From NCBI GenBank assembly GCA_017305935.1, contig JAFKJU010000017.1, positions 1 to 64,000 of the forward strand: a DNA stretch of 64,000 nt. Reading direction: 5' to 3'. Below the pieces are notes generated by a model that saw only the letters and a list, made by a program, of their open reading frames with translations, did not search any database and was not told where the DNA came from. Position 1 is the first letter of the stretch. The number at the start of each line of letters is the position of its first letter. The stretch is from Hyphomicrobiales bacterium. Its GTDB lineage: Bacteria > Pseudomonadota > Alphaproteobacteria > Rhizobiales > Rhizobiaceae. Below are positions 1 through 6,752 of this stretch, one piece after another. Position numbers and translations under genes: made by a program.

Positions 1-305
1 GTCTGCAAATCGGCTGCTTCATCGCTGGGGTAAATGGCAAAGTCCCAATAAGACAAGTTCCAGACAGCGATTGGCTTAAGCAGCTCTATCCCTCCGAACC
101 CAAGCGTTTCCATCCTCTTGCGAAACTCTTCAATGTTTTCGAGTGCGCCACCGCCGATCTGGCGTTCTGCGGCGGACGAGGCCACCATGGCAAGGTCAGC
201 GGCTTCCTGCCGTTGTGCGTCGATCAGGGAAAGGACAGAAGAGCGCTCTGCCCTGCCGTCCTCAACTGCAATTAAGCAGTTGGTATCGAGGGTAAACTTG
301 ATCAC
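1..305 (-). CDS. PIN-like domain protein, 3' end beyond the window
   Basis: On the minus strand an open frame starts with GTG at 305, preceded by an AGGG-type ribosome site, and runs off the left edge after about 101 codons. The N-terminus reads VIKFTLDTNCLIAVEDGR. This has the beta-strand plus Asp-Thr-Asn signature of PIN-like ribonucleases, where the Asp (residue 7) is the first metal ligand. The remaining acidic residues of a PIN site would lie further on and cannot all be checked. VapC toxins and stand-alone PIN nucleases cut RNA. No VapB-like antitoxin gene is seen directly upstream; the next gene on the same strand encodes an exported protein. Assignment as a PIN-superfamily member rests on the N-terminal motif only. 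Confidence 0.6.
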   Translation of the reverse strand, partial: MIKFTLDTNCLIAVEDGRAERSSVLSLIDAQRQEAADLAMVASSAAERQIGGGALENIEEFRKRMETLGFGGIELLKPIAVWNLSYWDFAIYPSDEAADLQ

Positions 306-376
306 TCCGTCAGCCCTTTAAAACCACTCGTGCTGTGTTGAACTATGTTTAGCCAGCCATATCCGCGACAGGGATT

Positions 377-712
377 CTATTGATGGGAGCTGATGCACTC
401 CCCGTCGAAAGTTCGGGCATCTTGCCCCACTGCCGCCACCGTGACATTCGCGGGTAACCTCAGTGAGAAAACGAACTCTTGAGCGCCATATTTCGCGGAT
501 ATAAGGTTTGAACCCACGCTCAACTCGACTGGTTTGGACTGGCCTATCTGGAGCGTATTGTCATCAGCGCCCATGCCTCCCCTTATGATCATAATCATTG
601 GCGGCAGTTTCTCGAATTTGCAGCTAATCATTGTGGGCTCTGAGGCGGAGGCGCATGTAACGCTCGCCACGAAAGCTACACATAGGGCCGGTATTTTCGC
701 CACCCGATCCAT
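377..712 (-). CDS. Small exported protein of unknown function
   Basis: A 111-residue protein starting at the ATG at 712. Residues 1-23 form a clear signal peptide (basic start, hydrophobic core, ASA at the end), so the mature product is predicted to be periplasmic or secreted. The mature part has two Cys residues, one near the start (ISCKFE) and one at the end (GEC), which could form a disulfide. It is otherwise a beta-rich sequence with no catalytic motif that I recognise. It lies between the PIN-like gene and the ADP-ribosyltransferase-like gene, all on the minus strand. A longer start at 745 exists, but it would place charged residues before the signal peptide. Confidence 0.6.
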   Translation of the reverse strand: MDRVAKIPALCVAFVASVTCASASEPTMISCKFEKLPPMIMIIRGGMGADDNTLQIGQSKPVELSVGSNLISAKYGAQEFVFSLRLPANVTVAAVGQDARTFDGECISSHQ

Positions 713-772
713 TCCCTCATCCGTTCTAATTTCGAATTCGTGCAATTTAAGAGAGAATCTTTGACAAGAGCG

Positions 773-1369
773 TTAAGGCTCGGACACGTCACGAAGTGTT
801 TTTGTAAGCCTCGAATGCACCCGCAGATGACGGACGGTCCACGGCGGCGTGAATATCTCCGCTTCGTTCCGATCTGTGAACACGGTCCAGATTTCGGCCT
901 TGCTGACAAGCCCGCGATAAACGGTCCCGTTCCGCACTTTAATGCGTCTATGGCCCCGTGCGAAGCTCTCTGCGGTCGCGATGTCGGTTGTCCACGCCCA
1001 TCCTTTCCGGCGGTCAGGGCTTGCACCGCGATAGACCTCTACCACGTCGGGAAGCGCTTGGAAAAACTCAAAGTCTTCGCCAGTCAGATGTTCATGGCCC
1101 ATCGTTGAGAAATCGAGCGTGTCGGCGAGCTCGTCCAAGACATCGGCGGGTACGCTATCGCACATCGTCCAGGTATCCTGGAAGATTGCCCACTGCTGTT
1201 CGCTGGTGAGAACGAACGCCTGCATCAGCGCCACGAGGTGTTGCGCGCGGTTCTCCGAATCAACGCCGAAACCGAAGAGAAGATTTTCCGCCCACTCTTT
1301 GGCTTCCGATACCAGTCGATCATACCAATAGAATTGGTCGCTTCTCCACGGCTCGTCACTCGTCTGCAT
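773..1369 (-). CDS. ADP-ribosyltransferase-like protein
   Basis: A 198-residue protein without signal peptide or membrane segment. The N-terminal 100 residues look helical. The C-terminal half carries, in order, the three landmarks of R-S-E type ADP-ribosyltransferases. These are an aromatic-Arg element (Y113-R114-G in VYRGAS), a W126-T127-T128 segment followed by an A..FA helix in place of the usual S-T-S, and an ExE element (E169-A-E171 in RNEAEIF). Enzymes of this fold move ADP-ribose from NAD to proteins, nucleic acids or small molecules and are often toxins or phage effectors. The order and spacing are seen directly; fold and activity are inferred. The gene overlaps the 3' end of a related truncated frame by 14 bases. 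Confidence 0.55.
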   Translation of the reverse strand: MQTSDEPWRSDQFYWYDRLVSEAKEWAENLLFGFGVDSENRAQHLVALMQAFVLTSEQQWAIFQDTWTMCDSVPADVLDELADTLDFSTMGHEHLTGEDFEFFQALPDVVEVYRGASPDRRKGWAWTTDIATAESFARGHRRIKVRNGTVYRGLVSKAEIWTVFTDRNEAEIFTPPWTVRHLRVHSRLTKTLRDVSEP

Positions 1370-1661
1370 TTTTGCCCTCTCCCGGCCTCATCCGCTCCAG
1401 CAATTTCACGCCCTTCAGCTTGCGCCGATCCACGATATATTCCGCCTCGTCGTATCGGTCAGAGAACAGCGCAGGCGCGGATATGATGGCCTCCGGCGGC
1501 GCGTAGGCCTCAAGCAGGACGCTGCCGCCCCGGTACATGCCCCTGCGGCTTTCTGCGAACGCTCGCGCCACATCCACGCGCGGCGTCCATGACAGTCCGT
1601 AGGTGCGGCGAGCGCGCCGCCATGGATGGATGATAGCTGCATTGCCGGCCTCAACGACAGA
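1356..1661 (-). pseudogene. Truncated ADP-ribosyltransferase-like gene remnant
   Basis: An open frame between stops at 1664 and 1356 encodes the C-terminal half of a second protein of the same general type as its downstream neighbour. It has a GLSWT segment with an A..FA helix after it, and then a Y-D-E-A-E-Y element about 45 residues later, matching the STS-like and ExE landmarks. The N-terminal part with the aromatic-Arg element is missing. The frame stops three bases from the end of the protease gene, so the 5' half seems to have been lost at that junction. A GTG at 1577 could start a 73-residue product, but that would remove the SWT segment. I regard this as a gene fragment, possibly still translated together with the downstream gene. 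Confidence 0.5.
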
Positions 1662-1664
1662 AGG

Positions 1665-2573
1665 CTACTGAGGAATTATGTCCAGCGGTTTGGTGGATGA
1701 AATCCCCCAACCATAGCGAGTAGCTGTCACCCCGTTCGGTAAAAACATGATATCTTGAGGCGGCACAAAATGGTCGTTTGGATTCGAGCCTGGGATACCG
1801 TGCAGTACCACCTCAGCTAATGTTGCTGCTTTCCATACTCGCCCGAGCTGGACTCCCATCGGATCGTCATCGACGCGGCCACTGTAAACGCCTGCAAAAT
1901 TCATGTTTGTTCCGAAGATTGAATCGTCACCGAACTCACCACTCGGCATGTGGATGCCACTATCTTTAATCAAGACGGGCGAACCGGACATGCCTGATCG
2001 CGTTGCAGTGTCAACAAGGAAGATTGGTCTGCTGTCGTAGTTTAGCTCTGGCTCACTTGCTACCGACGCTCTCTTCCATATTGACGTCCCATTTGGCCCG
2101 GCTAGGCCCTGCGGGAAACCTACAACGAAGCTATCCATGCTGACGGCCGGCACCAGCGAGGCTGTAAACTCATCGCATTCGTTTACCGCCTGAATCACCC
2201 ATTCCCTGTTTGAGGGAAGTGAAAATGGTATTGCGACTATGTCGATCCAGCGCCCCAAAGGGTGTTCGATCCAAATCGGCTGCTCACGGTCATATAGCGG
2301 AATTGCTGCAGTCAGACGGGTACCGTATCGCTTCCCATTCGCTAAGTGAAGTTCCAGTACATGGAAGGTCAAGGCGTTGGGAATAAACGTCCCAAGTAAT
2401 TTGCCCGTGTCAGGATTGCTTCCCGTTACGACGTGCCAATTTGTTATCAAGTACCAAAAATTGTCTTTGGACTTCCAAAAGAAACCTGTTCCCTGGGACT
2501 GAGCTATCACATTCCCGGCCTCATCTATTCGCCTTGGCAAGACCTGTGTTATCGCGCGGGTGATTTTGTTCAT
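1665..2573 (-). CDS. Stand-alone trypsin-like serine protease
   Basis: A 302-residue protein with the chymotrypsin-fold triad in the usual order. His47 is in LITNWHVV, Asp111 in WIDIVAI and Ser196 in the GMSGSPV loop (G-x-S-G). It begins without a signal peptide or membrane segment, and there is no PDZ domain, so it differs from the periplasmic DegP/HtrA family and is predicted to be cytoplasmic. Single-domain trypsin-like peptidases of this kind are often found in genomic islands and defence loci. No substrate is evident. The base composition is visibly richer in A and T than that of the core genes further right, which suggests transfer. The 3' end abuts the truncated ART-like frame. Confidence 0.75.
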   Translation of the reverse strand: MNKITRAITQVLPRRIDEAGNVIAQSQGTGFFWKSKDNFWYLITNWHVVTGSNPDTGKLLGTFIPNALTFHVLELHLANGKRYGTRLTAAIPLYDREQPIWIEHPLGRWIDIVAIPFSLPSNREWVIQAVNECDEFTASLVPAVSMDSFVVGFPQGLAGPNGTSIWKRASVASEPELNYDSRPIFLVDTATRSGMSGSPVLIKDSGIHMPSGEFGDDSIFGTNMNFAGVYSGRVDDDPMGVQLGRVWKAATLAEVVLHGIPGSNPNDHFVPPQDIMFLPNGVTATRYGWGISSTKPLDIIPQ

Positions 2574-2700
2574 TGGACATACCTAACAACACATACAGCT
2601 TCACAATAGTCTGTCGTCAAAGATTGCTGGCGTGCGCTTTCATATGGCGGCGCCTGGTGTCACTGAGCAGTGGGCTATCGCCGTCTGCCGCTAGGCTTCT

Positions 2701-2720
2701 GTGGCACTTGCAAGTGCCAC
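2701..2720. repeat. Perfect 20-bp palindrome of the GTGGCACTT motif
   Basis: GTGGCACTTG at 2701-2710 is followed directly by its exact inverse complement at 2711-2720. Such a perfect palindrome is a plausible dimeric protein site. The same 9-base word recurs three times in tandem 45 bases further on. Confidence 0.7.
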
Positions 2721-2764
2721 ACGTTTTCTAAGTGCCGCAGGAAAACCTAGCAAAATCAATGGCT

Positions 2765-2791
2765 GTGGCACTTGTGGCACTTGTGGCACTT
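2765..2791. repeat. Three tandem 9-bp repeats GTGGCACTT
   Basis: Three exact copies of GTGGCACTT occupy 2765-2773, 2774-2782 and 2783-2791. Because the unit is nine bases, it keeps the reading frame. On the minus strand it reads Lys-Cys-His three times, in frame with the upstream 140-residue gene but beyond its stop codon. Confidence 0.8.
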
Positions 2792-2833
2792 AATTTGAGG
2801 TGGTTTGCGAAGGCGTTTCCCAAAGGCTGAACG

Positions 2834-3256
2834 TCACGTTGCCTTGTTAGGATGCCATCCTGTTTCCCGTCTGGCATATCCTGATAGGGGCGCGTCGTCG
2901 GGGTCTTCCCAGGTCTTGGCATCCTTGAACAGGGACGCGAGCCGCTCAATAGACGGGTCGACCAGATCGGAGGCGACATTGTAGCGCGGGTAACTGCCTC
3001 GGATGCGAGGATGGAGATTTGCCGCCACTTCCAAGTCGAACGGCGAGAAGTTTCCGACGCCTCGAACGCGCCATACCCATCGCTCAATCATATCGATGCC
3101 GATGGTCTCCTGAAGGCGGTCTACCGTCTCTTGAGCGTCGAGCCATGCATAGGCGGCGCGAACGGCATCCGGGCTGGATATTCCTCCACGGTCGCCGCTC
3201 GCGTATTTCGTGGCTCTCGCCGCACCCTTGATTTCGTCGTCGTTCATATCGAGCAT
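2834..3256 (-). CDS. Unknown 140-residue island protein
   Basis: A 140-residue soluble, mildly acidic protein that I do not recognise. The ATG at 3256 follows the stop of the XRE regulator gene by one base, with a GGGTGAA-type ribosome site in the end of that gene, so the two are translationally coupled. The middle part (ETIGIDMIERWVWRVRGVG) is probably helical and the C-terminal third is rich in charged residues and Pro. After its TGA the same frame stays open for 25 more codons that encode three Lys-Cys-His repeats. The present stop could therefore be a later nonsense change. Pairing with a repressor-like gene suggests a regulatory accessory or toxin-antitoxin type partner, but nothing in the sequence proves it. 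Confidence 0.55.
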   Translation of the reverse strand: MLDMNDDEIKGAARATKYASGDRGGISSPDAVRAAYAWLDAQETVDRLQETIGIDMIERWVWRVRGVGNFSPFDLEVAANLHPRIRGSYPRYNVASDLVDPSIERLASLFKDAKTWEDPDDAPLSGYARRETGWHPNKAT

Positions 3257-3257
3257 T

Positions 3258-3503
3258 TCACCCTTCCTTCTGCTTCACGAGCCGCACGCCGGGCTGGCCA
3301 TGGTTTAGAAATTCTATACCCATTTCCTCCAGGGCCTTTTGCACGGATTGGACATTCTGAGCGCGGCCAGCAATTGGCCCAGAACCAGAAGCCTCCATCG
3401 CTCTAATCGTGTTGACGTGAACGCCCGTCGCTTTGGCGACCTCGATTTGCTCGGCCCCAACAAGCGCGCGTGCGGCTTTCAACTGATTTCCGGTGGTCAG
3501 CAT
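3258..3503 (-). CDS. XRE-family helix-turn-helix regulator
   Basis: An 81-residue protein that is essentially one Cro/C1-type helix-turn-helix domain. It has a first helix with the typical QLKAARALVG start, the recognition region EIAKATGVHVNTIRAME (here EVAKAT), and a C-terminal GQPGVRLVKQ tail common in rhizobial XRE regulators. It would bind DNA as a dimer and probably represses its own promoter and the divergent promoter. The start ATG at 3503 has a GGGAAG ribosome site. The 113-bp gap to the divergent small-gene cassette holds direct repeats around a promoter, the layout of a phage lysogeny switch. Confidence 0.85.
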   Translation of the reverse strand: MLTTGNQLKAARALVGAEQIEVAKATGVHVNTIRAMEASGSGPIAGRAQNVQSVQKALEEMGIEFLNHGQPGVRLVKQKEG

Positions 3504-3536
3504 ATTCTTCCCTTTGCTGCAAATTATGTATCACAC

Positions 3537-3576
3537 ACAGATTGCAGTTGACAACAAACAGATTGCGGATTAGTTA
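3537..3576 (+). promoter_or_regulatory. Candidate repressor operators flanking a promoter
   Basis: Two near-identical 11-mers, ACAGATTGCAG at 3537-3547 and ACAGATTGCGG at 3558-3568, lie 21 bp apart, two helical turns. Between them is a perfect -35 box TTGACA at 3548-3553. A weak -10 candidate, TAGTTA, sits 17 bases on at 3571-3576. A dimer pair on these repeats would cover the rightward promoter. The adjacent XRE protein is the obvious candidate ligand; that link is inferred. Confidence 0.5.
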
Positions 3577-3616
3577 TGAAACACAGTTAACAGTCATCCA
3601 CACACGGATCAATCCA

Positions 3617-3964
3617 ATGTCGAACACCATCGTTCCGGCAAACGCCGAAGGTATGCCAAAATTCGACCGTGCCGCCGTCATGCGTCTGGCCTGGGAAATC
3701 TATCGCAAGCGTTTCGGTGGCGAAAAGCGCGATGCCGCAAGCCGCCGTTGGGCTTTCTCGCTCTCGCTCAAGTCCGCATGGATGACAGTGAAGTGGGAAG
3801 CAAAGGAAGCCGCCAAGAACGCCGAGCAGAGGCGCGCCGACGAGATTGCAGCGCTCCGGCTGGAGGTTCTTCGGATCGAAGCCACGCCCTTCCGTATGCG
3901 CATCGACAACGACCGTTACGACCGTCTCCAGCAGCAGATTTCCGCCCTCCAGCAGGCGGCATGA
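3617..3964 (+). CDS. Small basic unknown protein, first gene of the cassette
   Basis: A 115-residue protein starting at ATG 3617, the first rightward gene after the XRE-controlled promoter. The middle holds a Lys/Arg-rich helical segment (EIYRKRFGGEKR and the following SLSLKSAWMTVKWEAKEAAK) and the C-terminus is a heptad-like helix with Leu and Gln. It may bind nucleic acid or form a coiled coil. I do not recognise the family. Similar short orphan genes fill the early regions of rhizobial prophages. Confidence 0.6.
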   Translation: MSNTIVPANAEGMPKFDRAAVMRLAWEIYRKRFGGEKRDAASRRWAFSLSLKSAWMTVKWEAKEAAKNAEQRRADEIAALRLEVLRIEATPFRMRIDNDRYDRLQQQISALQQAA

Positions 3965-4016
3965 CTTAGCGCCCCGCCGTAGGGCAAACCCCAATCCTGA
4001 AAACGAGGAAACCACC

Positions 4017-4565
4017 ATGAAGCCGAACCATGTTCCGGCCGCTGGCGAAGCCACGCCGAAATCCATGCCAGCCATGACGCCAGAATTCGCGCGAGAGCGC
4101 ATCGGCATTCTCGGGCACGAAATCGCATCGTTGCTGGGCGCATTGCCAGATGCTGAGTTTGTTGCAATCCGCCAGGCGGGCAAGGCCGGCTCCGCACCAG
4201 TCTCCATAGGGCTCGATATCAACGCAGGCTTCCGGGAAGAAGTCGTGCCGGAAAACCCTTGGATGGCCTTCCGGCGCCTGTCGCGTGAAATGAGCGCCGT
4301 GCTCGACGATTGCGACGGTGGCCGTTGGTCCGCTGTCGTTGAGCCGGCCGCTACCGATCGGTTCGAGCAACGCAAGCGAAGGCCTCACCCTGACGACGCT
4401 GAAAGCGCGATTGATCGCGTTGAGCGGCTGGCGGGGGAACTGTCGCATGCCCTCTCCGACTACGCAGGCGCGACATTCCAAGCGCTGGTGATGCCGTCCT
4501 CCGTTGCCGGTGCCGCGGTCATGTTCTCGAAAATCAGCACTTGGGACGGGAGGGCAACGCGATGA
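4017..4565 (+). CDS. Unknown 182-residue cassette protein
   Basis: A 182-residue soluble protein with ATG at 4017, preceded by AACGAGGAAACC, a good ribosome site. The sequence is predicted to be mainly helical, with a helix-rich N-terminal half (EFARERIGILGHEIASLL) and a second helical block near residue 140 (DRVERLAGELSHAL). There is no recognisable motif, signal peptide or membrane segment. The stop overlaps the ATG of the next gene (ATGA), so translation of the two is coupled. Confidence 0.6.
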   Translation: MKPNHVPAAGEATPKSMPAMTPEFARERIGILGHEIASLLGALPDAEFVAIRQAGKAGSAPVSIGLDINAGFREEVVPENPWMAFRRLSREMSAVLDDCDGGRWSAVVEPAATDRFEQRKRRPHPDDAESAIDRVERLAGELSHALSDYAGATFQALVMPSSVAGAAVMFSKISTWDGRATR

Positions 4566-5206
4566 GCACCGCTCGCGACCCTCTTTTGGAAACCGTCCGC
4601 GCCTATCAAGCGGGGTGTGCTGAATTCAACCGCATTTCTGGCGATGATGCCAATTGCTGGGCTGGTTTCGAGGCTGTGACGTTCGGCCCTGCTCTCGCAC
4701 GCCTCCAGCAGTGGGAAGGCCCGGCAGCAAGTATGGAAGGTGCTATCGCGGCACTTCAGATTTCCTTGCTGGACTCAGGCGGCGTCAATGGATCGGAAGC
4801 GCAGGACCGCATGGTCAAGGCTGCGCTCGGCTATCTGGAAAGCGTTTACACCGCACCGCCCGCACCAAGCGCCCCGCGCTCCATCTACCTGCTTCTTTCC
4901 CGGTATTGGGCCGAATACGAGGCCGTCACTGTCGCGATGGCCTACACCGACACAATGGAACACGATACGCCAGAACGGGAAGCAGCCTTTGCGCGCCAGT
5001 TCGAGGCCGGGGATAGACTTCACACTCTTGCGTTGGCGATTTGCGCCTTCCTTCCCGCCACCCCAGAAGTAGCTCGGTATAAAGCGCAGTTTTTGGAAAC
5101 TCTTGCCATTGGCAACGGCGGCTCGCTCGCTGCCGAATATGCGGCGGCACTCATTTCGTCGCTGCCGAGGCTTGTCCTGTTCGAAAGCGGGAGGGCTGCA
5201 AAATGA
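4562..5206 (+). CDS. Unknown 214-residue cassette protein
   Basis: A 214-residue protein beginning at the ATG of the ATGA overlap at 4562. It is acidic and probably all-helical, with Trp- and Tyr-rich helices (YLLLSRYWAEYEAVTVAMAYTDTM) around residue 110. No catalytic motif is visible. The N-terminal ETVRAYQAGCAEFN segment resembles short proteins often found in rhizobial mobile regions, but I cannot give a function. The end overlaps the next gene by ATGA. Confidence 0.6.
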   Translation: MSTARDPLLETVRAYQAGCAEFNRISGDDANCWAGFEAVTFGPALARLQQWEGPAASMEGAIAALQISLLDSGGVNGSEAQDRMVKAALGYLESVYTAPPAPSAPRSIYLLLSRYWAEYEAVTVAMAYTDTMEHDTPEREAAFARQFEAGDRLHTLALAICAFLPATPEVARYKAQFLETLAIGNGGSLAAEYAAALISSLPRLVLFESGRAAK

Positions 5207-5421
5207 ACCATTCCGACAACGAAGTTCATTCGCTCGTCGCAGCCCAGATCGCCAAAGCGAAGCTTCTGACGATCCAGATCGAATTCGCCACCAAGCGCCT
5301 CGCTCAACTTATGGACGAACTCCATGGCCAGGAATGCAGGTACATGATTAGCCATGACGTCGACGCAGAAGTGGTCTGCATCAGCCCTGGCATGCAAAGG
5401 GGAGGATCAAGCCGTGGCTAA
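5203..5421 (+). CDS. Unknown 72-residue cassette protein
   Basis: A 72-residue protein whose ATG overlaps the stop of the upstream gene (ATGA at 5203). Residues 9-42 are a continuous amphipathic helix with Ala, Leu and Lys in a heptad-like pattern, suggesting a coiled coil or a small helical adaptor. The 3' end overlaps the GTG start of the next gene by eight bases. Confidence 0.55.
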   Translation: MNHSDNEVHSLVAAQIAKAKLLTIQIEFATKRLAQLMDELHGQECRYMISHDVDAEVVCISPGMQRGGSSRG

Positions 5422-5752
5422 CCGTACCGCCAGCGGGGCCGCTTCCGCCCTCTATCGCTTCCGTCGCGGCGAGCTTGAGGCCCGTATCGAGGAACTGATT
5501 GCCCTCCTCGACGTGATCGACGGAGACGCCGACCTGGAGGACAATGGCGATGACGAACCGAGCGTCTGCAGCCCGGTCATGCGCGGCATGGATGGTAAGC
5601 CTCAACACGACCTCGAAGACGACCGCGAATGCGAGCCGTCTCTAGGCTGGGATGAAAGGCTGAACCAGTGCGCCGGCAATCGCTTCGGCCCGCTTGGTTC
5701 CTACGACCTTGAAGCAGATACCGGCCGCATCTTCGGAGGTTGCGGCTTGTAA
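5414..5752 (+). CDS. Unknown acidic 112-residue cassette protein
   Basis: Begins with GTG at 5414, supported by a GGGGAGGA ribosome site eight bases upstream. The 112-residue product has a helical N-terminal part (LYRFRRGELEARIEELIALLDVIDGDAD) and then a strongly acidic, probably disordered middle rich in Asp and Glu. It ends in a GSYDLEADTGRIFGG segment. Very acidic small proteins of mobile elements can mimic DNA; that is only a possibility here. It closes the overlapping part of the cassette, and the next gene starts 66 bases on. Confidence 0.55.
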   Translation: MANRTASGAASALYRFRRGELEARIEELIALLDVIDGDADLEDNGDDEPSVCSPVMRGMDGKPQHDLEDDRECEPSLGWDERLNQCAGNRFGPLGSYDLEADTGRIFGGCGL

Positions 5753-5817
5753 TCGACCTGGGGCGGCCCATCAGCCGCCGCGACGATAACCACCTCATCA
5801 CACAATGGAGAAAGACC

Positions 5818-6270
5818 ATGGAACGTCAAACTTTGACGAACGGCGAAGCTGTGCCGAAAATCAGCAACGCCCTTGCCGGCATCACCTTCGCGGGAAGCAT
5901 CGGTAATCCCGAGGTGGGCAAAAACCACCCCGCCGACGCCTTGTCGTTCGTTCGCCGCCGGAAGGAGAGCGGGCATATAGACTGGTGGGCCGTTGAAGAT
6001 GGATCGAACTTCCGCGCCGATTTCGCCATGGGCGAGAGCATGGGCCGGGAATACCTCGACTTCATCGGCCGGCATCCGACATACGGGCATTGCCTGCTGC
6101 TCGGGCATATCGTTGCCGGCATGGCCCACACCATCGACGAACGCGGGCGGCTCGGGGCATCGGCAACCGGCTTCCTTCGCGTTGTCAACGAACACGCGAT
6201 GGCATCTGCCACCATCCTTTCGATGCCGGAACTGTCGAGCACGGCAGCGGCGCTTAGCGTGGGCGTATAG
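5818..6270 (+). CDS. Unknown 150-residue cassette protein
   Basis: A 150-residue protein starting at ATG 5818 after a GGAGAAAGACC ribosome site. It has a compact central region (ESGHIDWWAVEDGSNFRADFAMGESMGREYLDFI) with two adjacent Trp residues and then Gly- and His-rich helices (HCLLLGHIVAGMAHTIDE). There is no signal peptide and I do not recognise a family. It is the last gene of the rightward cassette and is followed by a gene-poor stretch. Confidence 0.6.
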   Translation: MERQTLTNGEAVPKISNALAGITFAGSIGNPEVGKNHPADALSFVRRRKESGHIDWWAVEDGSNFRADFAMGESMGREYLDFIGRHPTYGHCLLLGHIVAGMAHTIDERGRLGASATGFLRVVNEHAMASATILSMPELSSTAAALSVGV

Positions 6271-6752
6271 GCGATGTTCTTGCCTTATCCCCGGCTCTTG
6301 CTGGCAATCCTTCTCTTGCGTATCGCGCGCTCGTTGTTGTGCGTATCGCGCTGCCTGCGCACCGTTGCGGAGGCGGTCTACAGTTCATCGTAATGTGTGC
6401 TGCCGCCAGCCAGTCCTCATACAAAAAATGCCCGGCACACAGTGTCGGGCAGATGGGGAAATCAAATATCAGGAGTGCCAGACGATGGAGTACCGGCGCC
6501 TATCTAACTCACTACAGGCCCCATCGTTCCATTCGCTCCGTTATTGCCAAAAGATGTTGATGGGAAATGATCTGTTGCTTCGTTTTCATGGAACGAACGC
6601 CCTGTCGCACTGTTCGAATAATGCCGATGGTCAAGACCACTTCCACGGCCACGAGGAGTCCCGGCGTCTCCTGGATCGAGTGTCGGGCTCCTTGCTGCCG
6701 CTTGACATGACTTACTGCGCACGCTCCTTTCCTCTCGTTGAAAGGGAGCGAT
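6271..6752. other. Gene-poor stretch with a hairpin element
   Basis: No frame here has convincing protein features. The main structure is the hairpin element at 6429-6480. A frame from ATG 6485, ten bases after an AGGAG, is open but overlaps the next gene and looks random, with many Ser, His and Arg residues. Confidence 0.4.
6429..6480 (+). repeat. Hairpin element, copy 1
   Basis: TGCCCGGCAC (6429-6438) pairs with GTGTCGGGCA (6442-6451) over ten positions with one G-T pair and a three-base loop. Ten bases after the stem comes TCAAA, and then AGGAGTGCCA at 6471-6480. The same order recurs at 7566-7623. It could be an RNA leader or small RNA, or a mobile intergenic element. Confidence 0.55.

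Larger units (their letters stand above)
2574..2833. other. Repeat-bearing intergenic stretch
   Basis: The stretch between the protease gene and the 140-residue gene holds no convincing gene. It carries five copies of a GTGGCACTT motif in two groups, described separately, and a weaker AAGTGCCGC variant around 2730. On the minus strand the frame of the 140-residue gene continues past its stop for 25 codons through the repeats before a second stop at 2756-2758. Confidence 0.5.

Noticed and set aside
118-321. Small plus-strand frame at the left edge
   Set aside because: It is antisense to the PIN-like frame on the minus strand, which has the better N-terminal motif and start.
2759-2833. A 23-codon plus-strand frame encoding Val-Ala-Leu repeats
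   Set aside because: It comes from the 9-bp tandem repeats and has no ribosome site. The repeats are better explained as DNA sites or as the end of a minus-strand gene.
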